Shown here one piece after another: positions 9,451-18,369 of a stretch of 64,000 nt of DNA. The stretch comes from Bacteriovoracaceae bacterium. Lineage in GTDB: Bacteria > Bdellovibrionota > Bacteriovoracia > Bacteriovoracales > Bacteriovoracaceae. The notes under the pieces were generated by a model, which was given only the letters and a program-made list of their open reading frames with translations, was not told the DNA's origin and did not search any database. Numbering within the stretch: position 1 is the stretch's first letter; each line of letters starts with the position of its first letter. The stretch spans positions 124,001 to 188,000 of the forward strand of contig JABFRR010000009.1 in assembly GCA_013141065.1 (NCBI GenBank), given 5' to 3'. A program made the position numbers and the translations under genes.

Positions 9451-10701
9451 TTGAGCTATAAGTATGATCCTATGGAATTAAAAAAAGACCCTTACGCAGC
9501 TTTGAGATACCGCGATTATCGCTTTTATGTTTTGACTCGTATTTTCATGACGATTGCCCTGCAAATCCAAGTAGTGGTCGTAGGCTGGCATATCTATTCC
9601 ATCACTAAAGATCCATTTTCGCTTGGCCTAATAGGCCTGGCGGAAATTCTTCCAAATTTCTCAGTAACGTTATTTGCAGGTCATTTTGCTGATCTTTACA
9701 ACCGAAAAAAAATTGTTGGAACTTGTCTTTTTATTTTAATGTTCAGTGGAGTGGCGCTTTACAGTGTCACGAATCAGATCAGTCAACCAGATGATTTAGT
9801 CCTATCCCTTTATGCAATTATTGCTCTCACTGGGCTTGCCCGTGGAACCATGAGCCCCTCACTTTTTTCTATACTCACTGAATGTGTTCCTAAACAAGTA
9901 CAAGTGAATTCTAGTTCTTGGAATTCTACACTCTGGCAAATTGCCTTTGTAGTTGGCTCTGGATCAAGCGGTTTTTTATTCTCGGCAATTTCTTATAATG
10001 CCTACTTGGTTATAAGTTTTTTTATGCTACTCGCTCTTTTATCTTTTTGGTTTATTTCTCCTAAACCTCATTTAATTATCAATGATAAAAGGGCCCCGAT
10101 CTTTGCCTCTATCAAAGAGGGGATTAAGTACGTTTTCAATCATCAAGTGATTTTAAGTGCGCTTTCACTGGATTTGTTTGCGGTCTTATTTGGTGGTGCA
10201 GTTGCACTCTTACCAATATTTGCCAGCGACATATTAAAAGTTGGGCCACAAGGCTTAGGCTTTTTAAAAGCAGCTCCGAGTGTTGGGTCATTTTTAATGG
10301 CCATCGTGAATGTCTATTATCCTCCAGTAAAAAATTCCGGAAAGAAATTTCTGTGGGCTGTTTTTGGCTTTGGTATTTGCATGATTGTTTTTGCACTTTC
10401 AAAAGACTTTGTTCTCTCTCTTTTGGTCCTGGCAGTCAGTGGAGCCTTTGATAATATGTCAGTGGTGGTCAGAAGCACGATAATGCAAACCTATATACCC
10501 AGCGATATGAAGGGAAAGGTCTCTGCTGTTAACTCTATGTTTATTGGCTCCTCTAATGAAATTGGGCAGTTTGAATCGGGAGTTGCTGCAAGGCTTATGG
10601 GAGTCGTGCCTTCGGTCGTTTTTGGTGGCACAATGACACTTCTTGTAGTCATTTTTACCGCTCTTAAGGCCCCAAAACTTAAAAATTTAAACTTTGAATA
10701 G
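9451..10701 (+). CDS. MFS transporter (EntS/MFS_3-like)
   Basis: About 416 residues with roughly 12 hydrophobic segments and an MFS loop between helices 2 and 3 (GHFADLYNRKK). The N-terminal pattern ALRYRDYRFYVLTRIF is typical of the enterobactin-exporter-like MFS_3 group. The start is uncertain: TTG 9451 has AAAAGG only 2 bp away, and ATG 9472 has no good ribosome binding site. Both leave the first membrane helix intact. Substrate unknown. It diverges from the HD-GYP gene. Confidence 0.85.
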   Translation: MSYKYDPMELKKDPYAALRYRDYRFYVLTRIFMTIALQIQVVVVGWHIYSITKDPFSLGLIGLAEILPNFSVTLFAGHFADLYNRKKIVGTCLFILMFSGVALYSVTNQISQPDDLVLSLYAIIALTGLARGTMSPSLFSILTECVPKQVQVNSSSWNSTLWQIAFVVGSGSSGFLFSAISYNAYLVISFFMLLALLSFWFISPKPHLIINDKRAPIFASIKEGIKYVFNHQVILSALSLDLFAVLFGGAVALLPIFASDILKVGPQGLGFLKAAPSVGSFLMAIVNVYYPPVKNSGKKFLWAVFGFGICMIVFALSKDFVLSLLVLAVSGAFDNMSVVVRSTIMQTYIPSDMKGKVSAVNSMFIGSSNEIGQFESGVAARLMGVVPSVVFGGTMTLLVVIFTALKAPKLKNLNFE

Positions 10702-10707
10702 AAATCT

Positions 10708-10735
10708 TTGACATCAATTCTTTATAAGATATAGT
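10708..10735 (+). promoter_or_regulatory. sigma70-type promoter of the subtilisin lipoprotein gene
   Basis: A perfect TTGACA (10708-10713) and TATAGT (10730-10735) are separated by 16 bp, ending 30 bp before the ATG at 10766. It is the best promoter match seen in the window. Confidence 0.7.
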
Positions 10736-10765
10736 TTCGCCGCTGCAACCATGCACGGGGGAACA

Positions 10766-13700
10766 ATGAAATACTCTTCACTTTTGATTCTAACATTTTC
10801 AATTTTTGCGCTACTTACATCATGTGCGCCTAAAAACTCTAAACAATCTTCTTTTGATCTGATCTCAAGTAAATATTTTAGCATGAGACAACAGACTCCT
10901 ACTCAGTATGTAGGAATTGTTCAGTTAACAATCCCAGCTTTACTCGTTGATGCCAAAATAGAAAATGGTGTAGCGATTATTGATGAAGACCAAAAGAAAG
11001 AACTCTTAGCTGAACAAGCTGAAGTTATTTCAAAGCTGGAAGCCATCTCTCCAGAAATAAAAGTACTTGCAAGTTATAAAATGGTTTTAAATGCGATTGC
11101 TTTTACAGCACCGAGTGAAATGGCTGTAAAAATAGATGCGATTCAAGGAGTGACAAAACTTGTAGCAAGTTCAAACTTTGCAAGACCGCAAACTGTGGGA
11201 ACTGAAAAAATCGTCAAATCAGTTATTGATAGCTTAAAAGAAAAAAATACTGTGACTTTTATTGGAGCAGATAAACTTCACAAACTGGGAATTTCTGGAC
11301 AAAAAATGAGAGTAGGAGTCATCGATACAGGTGTTGACTACACTCATGCTATGTTAGGTGGACCCGGTAAAAAAGAAATTTTTGAATCAATTGATCCAAG
11401 TGCAGAAACTAGTTATTTTCCCAATGCAAAAGTTGTTGGTGGCCTCGATTTCGTAGGAACTAAATACTCTGCAGGTGGAGCAACACTAGAAGAACAAATT
11501 CCAGTTCGTGACGTGAATCCGATTGATGAAGCAGGACACGGCTCACATGTCGCAGGATCAGTGGCAGGAATTGGAGATAATTTAACTTCTTATTCAGGAG
11601 TGGCTCCAGATGCTGCTATCTACGCTCTTAAAGTTTTTGGTAAAGAAGGAAGTACTTCTGATATTGCTGTCATTCAAGCGCTAGAATACGCTGCAGACCC
11701 AAGTGAAACAATTAACCCAAGCAATAGACTTGATGTTGTTAACCTTTCTTTAGGTGGTGGTTTTGGAAAACCAAAAATTCTTTATAATGAAGCTATTAAA
11801 AACTTAACTCGCGCCGGAACAGTGGTTGTCGCTAGTGCTGGAAATTCAGGAGACAATCCTTATATTACTGGAGCACCTGGAACTTCTGACGAGGCTATTT
11901 CTGTTGCTGCCTCTATTGATTATATGGCACAGAATATTTCTATTCCTGCTGTCGAGCTCTCTTTAGACGGTGTGACAAAACTTCTTCAAGCTTATGAAGG
12001 AAATAATACTGCTCCAGCAAGCACGAGCAAAGTCAGTGGAACTCTTGTTCATATTGGTAATGGTGTTGAAGCTATCTCTGATGAAGTAAAAGCTTTAGTC
12101 AAAGGCCACATCGCCCTTATAGATCGTGGAGCTATTTCATTTGAACAAAAATTTGTTTTAGCTAAGACATTGGGTGCGACAGGTGTACTCATGGTCAACA
12201 ATGTTGACGGTGAACCGTTTCCAATGGGATCAGCGGAAAAATTCGAATTTCCTGCTGTCATGGTCACAAAGTCTATTGGTGAATCAATTAAAGATTTATT
12301 AGCAAAAAAAGGTGAAGTCACTTTTAACTTTTCGCCAGGGCAAGTTATTAATCGCGACGAACTTATTGATACAATGACAGATTTTTCATCTCGCGGGCCA
12401 AGGTCTATTGACTCACTTATTAAGCCCGAAGTTTCTGGCCCGGGTGCTAATGTTATTTCAGCAGCATTTGGTACTGGTAGTGCCGTTGTTCAATTTTCTG
12501 GTACTTCAATGTCAGGACCTCACTTAGCCGGAGTTATGGCCTTATTAAAGCAAGCGTTTCCAAAAGATGACGTAAGAACTCTTAAGACTCGTCTTCTTAA
12601 TACTTCTAAAATCATGATGGAAAATGGAACTTATATCGCCGTTTCTCGTCAAGGGGCAGGACGTGTTCAGGTGAAAGAAGCATTTAAGACACAGGTCTTA
12701 GCTTTCCCAGCTACTTTATCACTTGGAGAAGTCCCGGTTGCTTCTGTCAAAACCGTTAAAAAAGATGTGGTGTTAACTAACACTTCTGACAAAGATATTT
12801 TATTATCGACTAAAGTTTTAAGTTCAAAAAATATTAAAGCCTCTGTGCAGAGTTCATTTAAAGTCAAAGCGAAGAGCACACTTAAATTTACTGTCAGCTT
12901 TACATTATCGCGTGAAGATAAAAATCAAAACAACGTCGAAGCAGATGGTTTTATCGTTCTTACAAACAGCGATGATGGTTCAAAGATCTCGCTTCCATTT
13001 TTAGCAGTCCTCAATAAAGTAAGTGACATCAAAGCTTCTGATTTAGTGACTCAAACGGATTCAAAAATTGATAGAAATGGAGCTGAAGTAAAACTGACTT
13101 TAACAAACTCAGCTAAATCTTCAGGGGATGCTTTAATTTTTAACCTTTTAGGAACTGATGAGAGAAAAACGGTAGCGAATCCAGGAAATCTTTCAAGTTC
13201 AACTTTGTGTGACTTAGAAGCTGCTGGAATCCGAATTGTTGAAAAAATGATTGAAGGAAAAACGATTAAAGTTCTGCAAGTTGGAGTTAAGCTCTACGAC
13301 GCTGTAACATTTTGGCAACCATGTGATCTTTCATTACAAATCGATTCTAACAATGATGGAATTGCTGACCAAGAGCTTTTAGGTATCAAGGCAGATTATG
13401 TCAGCGGCATCACTGCAAAAGTATTTGCTTCACTGTTATTAGATGCAGAATTAGCAAGAAATCTTCGTACGGCATTTGAATTAGACCCAGCTAACAATGC
13501 TGAAAATTATGTTCCGGCCATATTAGACGCAAAAGAAATGAAGTTTTACGATCACTCAAATGTTGCGTTTGTTGAAGCAGATCTTTCAAAAATTGCAAAA
13601 GGTAAAGATGGAAAAGTTGGTATTAAATTATCAGTTACACATCTTGAAGCCGATTCAAAAGGGGATGATTTCCTAGCTAGCCACGGAGAAAAATGGCAAA

Positions 13701-13897
13701 AAATTAGCTTGAGTGAAAATTCATTAGCGTTTTATGACATGCCAGAGATAGTTACTGTGAAAGAAAATGATCTTGAACATGTGTCGATGAGAAGAGGCCT
13801 GGGCGAAATGCGTGCCCTGGTTTTATATCCACATAACACTCCTGTGGCATTAAAAGACAAGCAATCGCAAATCATTTCAGAAAAGTTACTAAAGTAA
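10766..13897 (+). CDS. subtilisin-like (S8) serine protease lipoprotein with PA insert
   Basis: This 1043-residue envelope protease has a lipobox (LLTSC, C20). An I9-like propeptide region (about 45-140) precedes an S8 catalytic domain with D187 (VIDTGVD), H258 (GHGSHVAG), N360 (SAGN) and S581 (GTSMSGPHLAG). A protease-associated (PA) domain is inserted at about 395-525, as in Vpr-type subtilases. The 400 C-terminal residues look like beta-sandwich modules. GGGGGA just before the ATG at 10766 excludes the upstream ATG at 10751. Probably anchored by lipid and exposed outside the inner membrane. Its own promoter and terminator suggest a single-gene unit. Confidence 0.92.
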   Translation: MKYSSLLILTFSIFALLTSCAPKNSKQSSFDLISSKYFSMRQQTPTQYVGIVQLTIPALLVDAKIENGVAIIDEDQKKELLAEQAEVISKLEAISPEIKVLASYKMVLNAIAFTAPSEMAVKIDAIQGVTKLVASSNFARPQTVGTEKIVKSVIDSLKEKNTVTFIGADKLHKLGISGQKMRVGVIDTGVDYTHAMLGGPGKKEIFESIDPSAETSYFPNAKVVGGLDFVGTKYSAGGATLEEQIPVRDVNPIDEAGHGSHVAGSVAGIGDNLTSYSGVAPDAAIYALKVFGKEGSTSDIAVIQALEYAADPSETINPSNRLDVVNLSLGGGFGKPKILYNEAIKNLTRAGTVVVASAGNSGDNPYITGAPGTSDEAISVAASIDYMAQNISIPAVELSLDGVTKLLQAYEGNNTAPASTSKVSGTLVHIGNGVEAISDEVKALVKGHIALIDRGAISFEQKFVLAKTLGATGVLMVNNVDGEPFPMGSAEKFEFPAVMVTKSIGESIKDLLAKKGEVTFNFSPGQVINRDELIDTMTDFSSRGPRSIDSLIKPEVSGPGANVISAAFGTGSAVVQFSGTSMSGPHLAGVMALLKQAFPKDDVRTLKTRLLNTSKIMMENGTYIAVSRQGAGRVQVKEAFKTQVLAFPATLSLGEVPVASVKTVKKDVVLTNTSDKDILLSTKVLSSKNIKASVQSSFKVKAKSTLKFTVSFTLSREDKNQNNVEADGFIVLTNSDDGSKISLPFLAVLNKVSDIKASDLVTQTDSKIDRNGAEVKLTLTNSAKSSGDALIFNLLGTDERKTVANPGNLSSSTLCDLEAAGIRIVEKMIEGKTIKVLQVGVKLYDAVTFWQPCDLSLQIDSNNDGIADQELLGIKADYVSGITAKVFASLLLDAELARNLRTAFELDPANNAENYVPAILDAKEMKFYDHSNVAFVEADLSKIAKGKDGKVGIKLSVTHLEADSKGDDFLASHGEKWQKISLSENSLAFYDMPEIVTVKENDLEHVSMRRGLGEMRALVLYPHNTPVALKDKQSQIISEKLLK

Positions 13898-13912
13898 TAT
13901 AATCAAAACGAA

Positions 13913-13942
13913 AGAAGCCCTCAATTGAGGGCTTCTTTTTTT
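13913..13942. terminator. bidirectional intrinsic terminator
   Basis: The inverted repeat AAGCCCTC-AATT-GAGGGCTT (core arms; full stem about 13913-13936) is followed by a T run on the plus strand and a T-rich stretch on the minus strand. It separates the convergent subtilase gene and the small exported-protein gene. Confidence 0.9.
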
Positions 13943-13962
13943 ATCATTTATAAATAATAAAA

Positions 13963-14304
13963 TTAGTTAATTGCAGTAACAATATGAGCTGATAATTCTA
14001 CATCAGACTTTCCAGCTAATTCTTCACTTGATCTTAATTGCTCTAGAGTTGAGTTTAATCTAGCTGATTTCTCATTACCTGAAAGAAAATCAACAGCGTC
14101 GTTTCTAATAGCTTTTAATTGCTCTCTTTGCTGACTTGTAGCTGCAGATGAAGCGAGTGGAGAAGAAGCGATTCCTACTACTGATTCAAGTGCTGTTTGA
14201 ACTACGCCAACGATTGTATAAACTGGAGAAAGAGTAAGGTCTACAGCAAATGTAGAAAGTGAAGTAGCAAGTAATAAAGCAGCGATTGTTGATTTTAATT
14301 TCAT
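13963..14304 (-). CDS. small exported protein, DUF2388-like
   Basis: The 113-residue precursor has a signal peptide probably cleaved after STFA (about residue 20). The second half (IRNDAVDFLSG...LRSSEEL...SDVELSAHIV) resembles the DUF2388 pattern known from Pseudomonas exported proteins (ARxDAAxFVAS...SDLELAxAIL). I recognised this by eye, so it is tentative. A strong AGGAGG precedes the ATG, which predicts high expression. A palindrome (14412-14428) lies about 110 bp upstream and recurs before another small exported-protein gene. Confidence 0.7.
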   Translation of the reverse strand: MKLKSTIAALLLATSLSTFAVDLTLSPVYTIVGVVQTALESVVGIASSPLASSAATSQQREQLKAIRNDAVDFLSGNEKSARLNSTLEQLRSSEELAGKSDVELSAHIVTAIN

Positions 14305-14409
14305 AGTTCCTCCTAAGGAATGTTGTGCGAGAGTTGTTTTGTTGAATCCAAAGTTAACATGCTTTTTTATTTTATTTTTTGCTCTTATAAAAATTTCATG
14401 GCCTTTTTT

Positions 14410-14433
14410 GAGTGTCTAAAATTTAGACAAATT
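14410..14433 (-). promoter_or_regulatory. palindromic upstream motif, copy 1
   Basis: Arms TGTCTAAA and TTTAGACA flank a single central A (14412-14428). The 24-bp block matches 19 of 24 positions with 31882-31905, also about 110-120 bp upstream of a minus-strand small exported-protein gene. It could be an operator or part of a promoter; on the minus strand TAGACA resembles a -35 box. Confidence 0.4.
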
Positions 14434-14464
14434 AGGTACTTTTTATAGTGGAATGAGCATAATT

Positions 14465-14483
14465 CTAACAATTACCCACAAGT
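14465..14483. repeat. possible left terminal repeat of the decayed IS4-family element
   Basis: CTAACAATTACCCACAAGT matches 14 of 19 bases of the Tn5/IS50 outside end as I recall it, and lies about 90 bp before the transposase start, as in IS50. No matching right end was found downstream, so this is tentative. Confidence 0.35.
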
Positions 14484-14571
14484 TTTCTTTAACTCGTTGA
14501 CATTTTCAAATGTAAGGCCCTGTTAGATTTTTTTGCTTGGCCATCCACATCGTTGCAATTATTTTTATTAA

Positions 14572-15908
14572 ATGAGTGAAAGCGATTGGCTAGAAAAAGA
14601 ATTTAAGAATATTGAATTTGGAGATAAAAGACTTCGCGATCGCTTTTTCTCTATGGCGAATATTTTTTCACGACGTCCTGACGAAACTATTAATAAAGCG
14701 GTAGTTAACTTTGCAGATAAAAAAGCAACTTATCGTCTCTTCAGTCACAAGAATTTCTCGTCAGATAAAATATTATTTGAGCATCGTGAGTCTACTTCTT
14801 CGAGACTTCAAAATGAATCTGTAGCTTTGATGATTCATGATTCTAGCTTTTTTAGCTTCAATTCAAAAAGATCTATAAAAGGCTTAGGTAATATTGGTGG
14901 AAAAGCTGGAGATCAAGAGACTCATGGTTTTATTGGACATTATAGTTTAGCTGTAAATATCAATGATGTACCTCTAGGAGTTATGGCCTTATCAACATGG
15001 AGTCGTGCATACGATGATATGTGGGAGAAAGAAAGTGATCGTTGGGCAGAGGCAATTTTAGAAACAGAAAAGCATTGTCCTAAAGGCACAAAACTCATTC
15101 ACGTCGCTGACAGGGAGGCAGATCAGTTTGAAGTTCTATTTACTTTAATAAAAAATAATAAAGATTTTATAATTAGATCCAAGCACGATCGAATAATCGA
15201 AAATGGAGATCATTATCTTCGCTGGCATTTGAACAAAAAGAAAACTGATCATGAATTCAAAATATTTCATACGAAGTTAAAAAAGATGTGGATGCAATTG
15301 TAAAGTACGGTGAGATAGAATTTTTTGATCCTAGCTTCAAACTTAATGGACTTACTTCTGTAAAAGAAAAGTGGTGTTAAATATATTAGAAATAAGTACG
15401 ACTGGGGAAGTTGCAGAGAAAGATCGATTGCACTGGATCTTGCTGACAAGTTTGCCATTGAAAAATTTTGGAGATGCTTCTAGAGTCATTGATTATTATA
15501 AGAAACGCTGGCACATTGAAAATTATTTTAAAATTTTAAAAGATGGCGGATGCAAAGTTGAGAGAGCATCATTAAGAACATTTGAGCGACTAGAAAAATA
15601 TATCACATTATTTTCAGTTATTGCGTGGAGAATTTATTACGTTAAACATTTAGCAGAAGCAGCTCCAGATGAAGATTCAAGTCTTTCTTTTTCAGAAGAA
15701 GAATCACTCGTTTTGAAAATAGAAAATAAGATATCTGATGATCAAAGAATAACGATTAGAGAGGCCCTACGATTTGTCGCTAAGATGGGGGCTTTAATGG
15801 CCGTAAAAGCGACGGAGAGCCGGGACGGTTAGTATTTGGCGAGGATTAATAAAGCTTGAAGCAAAAGTAGAAATGTTCAGATACCTCAAAGAAAAATATC
15901 AATTTTAA
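14572..15908 (+). pseudogene. degenerate IS4-family (Tn5/IS50-like) transposase
   Basis: The N-terminus reads like Tn5-type transposases (LEKEFKNIEFGDKRLRDR...KATYRLFSH) with catalytic D90 (IHDSS) and D180 (ADREAD). The third acidic residue lies in an intact YREK motif in another frame (Y-KK-R-WHI-E-NYFKIL-K, near 15500). Four -1 shifts break the gene: near 15273, 15370, 15795 and 15832. Following the homology through all four extends it to a stop at 15906-15908, with a C-terminal GRKSDGEPG / WRGLIKLEAK segment. Single-base losses in every case fit decay of an inactive copy. Separate open parts are 14572-15303 and 15371-15832. Confidence 0.85.
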
Positions 15909-16154
15909 TTCTAATAAATCTTCCCGATACAACACCAATCAATAAGTAATTTACAAACCGAGTACCCTTTAAGAAGCGAATCAGTTAGTTTTATGATTTT
16001 TTAGCCAGTTATCCTCGCTGAGGCCGACCAATCTTTTTACACTTTATTTTCGACCATGTAATTATGGGGAAAAGTCAGGCATAATTCAAAGATTTGCTCA
16101 ATTATTAAGTAATATCTACTTTATATAAGATTCACATAAAGAGAGAGCATACTT

Positions 16155-18011
16155 ATGGTTAAATCATTCATTATTCTATTGTTGGCATTAATGTCTTCTA
16201 ACCTTTGGGCCCAAAACTTTGGTCTTAAAACCGATAACAAAAGTGAAGCTGCAAATAAACTTCTTCTTGAAGTAGAAAGACTCATTCCTACTAAAATGAA
16301 GAACATTATAAATTCACAAATTAATGTTAAATTTTCAAACTTAAATGGCCAAGCTGTTGATAAGCTCAATTTTGCCTGTGACCAAAAACTAGTATTGGGA
16401 AGAGTGATAAGAATGCTTCCTGGTCAAAAAGAAGGGACTCTTGAATTAGATAATGTTCTTCTTAGTGGTATTTTAAATGTACAGAAATTAAATTGTTCTC
16501 ATAAAGATACTCTTACCTATGCAAAAGCAATTTTAATCCATGAAATTTCACACTTTTTTGATCATAAAGAAAAAGTTTCTTCAGATGCCACATTTTTAAA
16601 CTTGAGTGGATGGATATCGAAAGGAGTGATTGTCAAAAAACGTACAAATCTTAATAAGTCTAATGAGCGATCTCCAGATATTTATGAATTAAAAGATCCA
16701 GCTGAGACTTTTGCGGTCAATTTTGAATTTTTCATCTTAGATAAGAATTATCAATGCCGTAGACCAAGTTACAATGCTTATTATGTCAGGCTTCTAGGAG
16801 AGTCGGTGTTTGATTCTTCTGAATGTGAGATGAATAAAAAAGTTTCTTTGATCACACAAAGTTTAGAAAAAAAGCCTATCTTAACAAAAGAAATTGATCC
16901 TTCAAGAATTTATCAAATTCATTATTTATTTGCTGGCAAAGGAAAAGAAATGATGTCGAGATGGGGACATGCCATGTTCCGCCTTGTTATCTGTGCTCCT
17001 GGAAGAGAAGTGGGCCCTGATTGCTTACAAGATTTTGCCAATCACATTGTTGTCAGTTACCGGGCTAATGTGGAAGACATGACGACCGATTATGTTAAAG
17101 GAATGAATGGATCATATGCTTCACAACTTTTTTTAATGAACATGAATGACGTGGTTAATGAATACACTAAAGGAGAGTTTAGAGATGTTATATCTCTACC
17201 GATCGTTTTAAAGCGCAGTCAGATAAAACTTTTTACAGATAAACTTTTAGAAAATTATTGGGGATACCAAGGCAGTTATTTTTTCATTACAAATAATTGT
17301 GCCTCTGAAGCAATGAATCTCTTACGTGCGGCTTATCCTGGAGATAAGTTAATGCAGACTCAATCAATTACTACGCCATTAGGTCTTTATGATTTTTTAA
17401 TTAAGTCAAAGTTAGTTAATAATAGCGTTATCGATAATACGAAAGAAGCAATTTATTACGGCTATTTGTTTCCAGGAGTGAGTGAGAAGTTACTAGCTTC
17501 TTTAAAAGTTTTTAATTCTACCATGGAATTTGAAAAATTCGCGATTGAGCTTTCGGCCGAAGAAAGGAAAGCCATTTATGTTGCCACACTCACAGGCCTT
17601 GAAGGAAAAAAGAAAATGAATGGCCTGGCCAATGCTTTACGCCTAGAAGACCAAATCCTCATTTCTAGAGAGCAGCAGTTTGCTAAGAAAATCGGATCAG
17701 CTTTATTTGGAAAAGAAGCCTCTAATGAATTAAAAGATACAGAGCTCGATGAGCGAATGATAGAAATCCGAGATGCTTATAAAAGATTAGCTGGAAGTAA
17801 TTTTATTACTAAAGGTTATGGAATCCCTTTAAGTTCTGAATTCAGTAACACTGGAGATGCAGTTGCTGAAGAAGTCATGGAATTAGTAAAAAGAAATTCA
17901 GATGAGCTTAAAGAAATCGTGACTACTTATTTTCCAAAAGAAGTTCATGAGATGCAAAAAACTATGGAAAATCGTTTTTATTTGTTAACCGAGATTTCGA
18001 AGTCGTATTAG
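16155..18011 (+). CDS. exported HExxH / DUF4105 two-domain protein
   Basis: The 618-residue protein has a signal peptide ending near NLWAQ (residue 20). The first half carries a gluzincin-like zinc motif, HEISH (129-133), and a downstream DPAETFAVNFEFF segment that could supply the third ligand. The second half has DUF4105 hallmarks: RWGHAMFR (269-276) and a conserved Asn-Cys in ITNNCAS (C382), which may form a hydrolase or acyl-enzyme site as in NlpC/P60-like folds. AGAGAG before the ATG acts as ribosome binding site. A periplasmic or secreted wall/lipid hydrolase is plausible but unproven. Confidence 0.7.
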   Translation: MVKSFIILLLALMSSNLWAQNFGLKTDNKSEAANKLLLEVERLIPTKMKNIINSQINVKFSNLNGQAVDKLNFACDQKLVLGRVIRMLPGQKEGTLELDNVLLSGILNVQKLNCSHKDTLTYAKAILIHEISHFFDHKEKVSSDATFLNLSGWISKGVIVKKRTNLNKSNERSPDIYELKDPAETFAVNFEFFILDKNYQCRRPSYNAYYVRLLGESVFDSSECEMNKKVSLITQSLEKKPILTKEIDPSRIYQIHYLFAGKGKEMMSRWGHAMFRLVICAPGREVGPDCLQDFANHIVVSYRANVEDMTTDYVKGMNGSYASQLFLMNMNDVVNEYTKGEFRDVISLPIVLKRSQIKLFTDKLLENYWGYQGSYFFITNNCASEAMNLLRAAYPGDKLMQTQSITTPLGLYDFLIKSKLVNNSVIDNTKEAIYYGYLFPGVSEKLLASLKVFNSTMEFEKFAIELSAEERKAIYVATLTGLEGKKKMNGLANALRLEDQILISREQQFAKKIGSALFGKEASNELKDTELDERMIEIRDAYKRLAGSNFITKGYGIPLSSEFSNTGDAVAEEVMELVKRNSDELKEIVTTYFPKEVHEMQKTMENRFYLLTEISKSY

Positions 18012-18369
18012 GTTTTCATTTTTAAATTTTTATTGAAGAGAAATTTAATTACATTTTTAAAGCATCAGAATTAATGATAGTGATGAAAAAAAGCCTCTTG
18101 TGAATGTGGGAAGCTTTCTGGTGGCTTTGAAATGTTCCTGCCAAGTTTCATCACTAAGCCACCAGTTTTTTAAATCTTATCAGAATAGCTTATTTGAGGC
18201 AATGTGCCACTCGGATAACGCGATATGTACTGTTGCAAGTGCTTAAACTTTCACAATCCAATTAGATAGTTCTGTTCATTTCACTCACCAAATTCTTGAC
18301 GGTTTTCGTCTCATAAGGTACTTCTAACTATTCGAATTTTATTACTTATTTCAAACATGGGGTACAGCA
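18012..18369 (+). promoter_or_regulatory. 358-bp leader/intergenic region with competing hairpins before hppA
   Basis: Two long pairings share the same 3' segment. Pairing A joins TAGTGATGAAA (18078-18088) with TTTCATCACTA (18146-18156), 11 bp. Pairing B joins CTGGTGGCTT (18118-18127) with AAGCCACCAG (18156-18165), 10 bp, followed by T6. The pairings cross, so they are alternative or form a pseudoknot, as in attenuators. A weak promoter candidate (TTGACG at 18296) lies after the terminator. I do not recognise a known riboswitch class. It could also be the 3' end of the upstream gene or a separate small RNA. Confidence 0.5.
18118..18171 (+). terminator. intrinsic terminator-like hairpin
   Basis: Perfect 10-bp arms CTGGTGGCTT and AAGCCACCAG with a 28-nt loop are directly followed by six T. 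It lies 107 bp after the DUF4105 gene and 198 bp before hppA. See the alternative pairing noted for the whole region. Confidence 0.65.

Noticed and set aside
14497..14528. TTGACA promoter for the IS4-like transposase
   Set aside because: No acceptable -10 box at 16-18 bp; the nearest (TTAGAT) is 20 bp away, and the gene is broken.
18078..18171. Cobalamin-type riboswitch
   Set aside because: Some short pieces (CCTGCC, GCCACC) recall the consensus, but the B12 box and the core order are missing.
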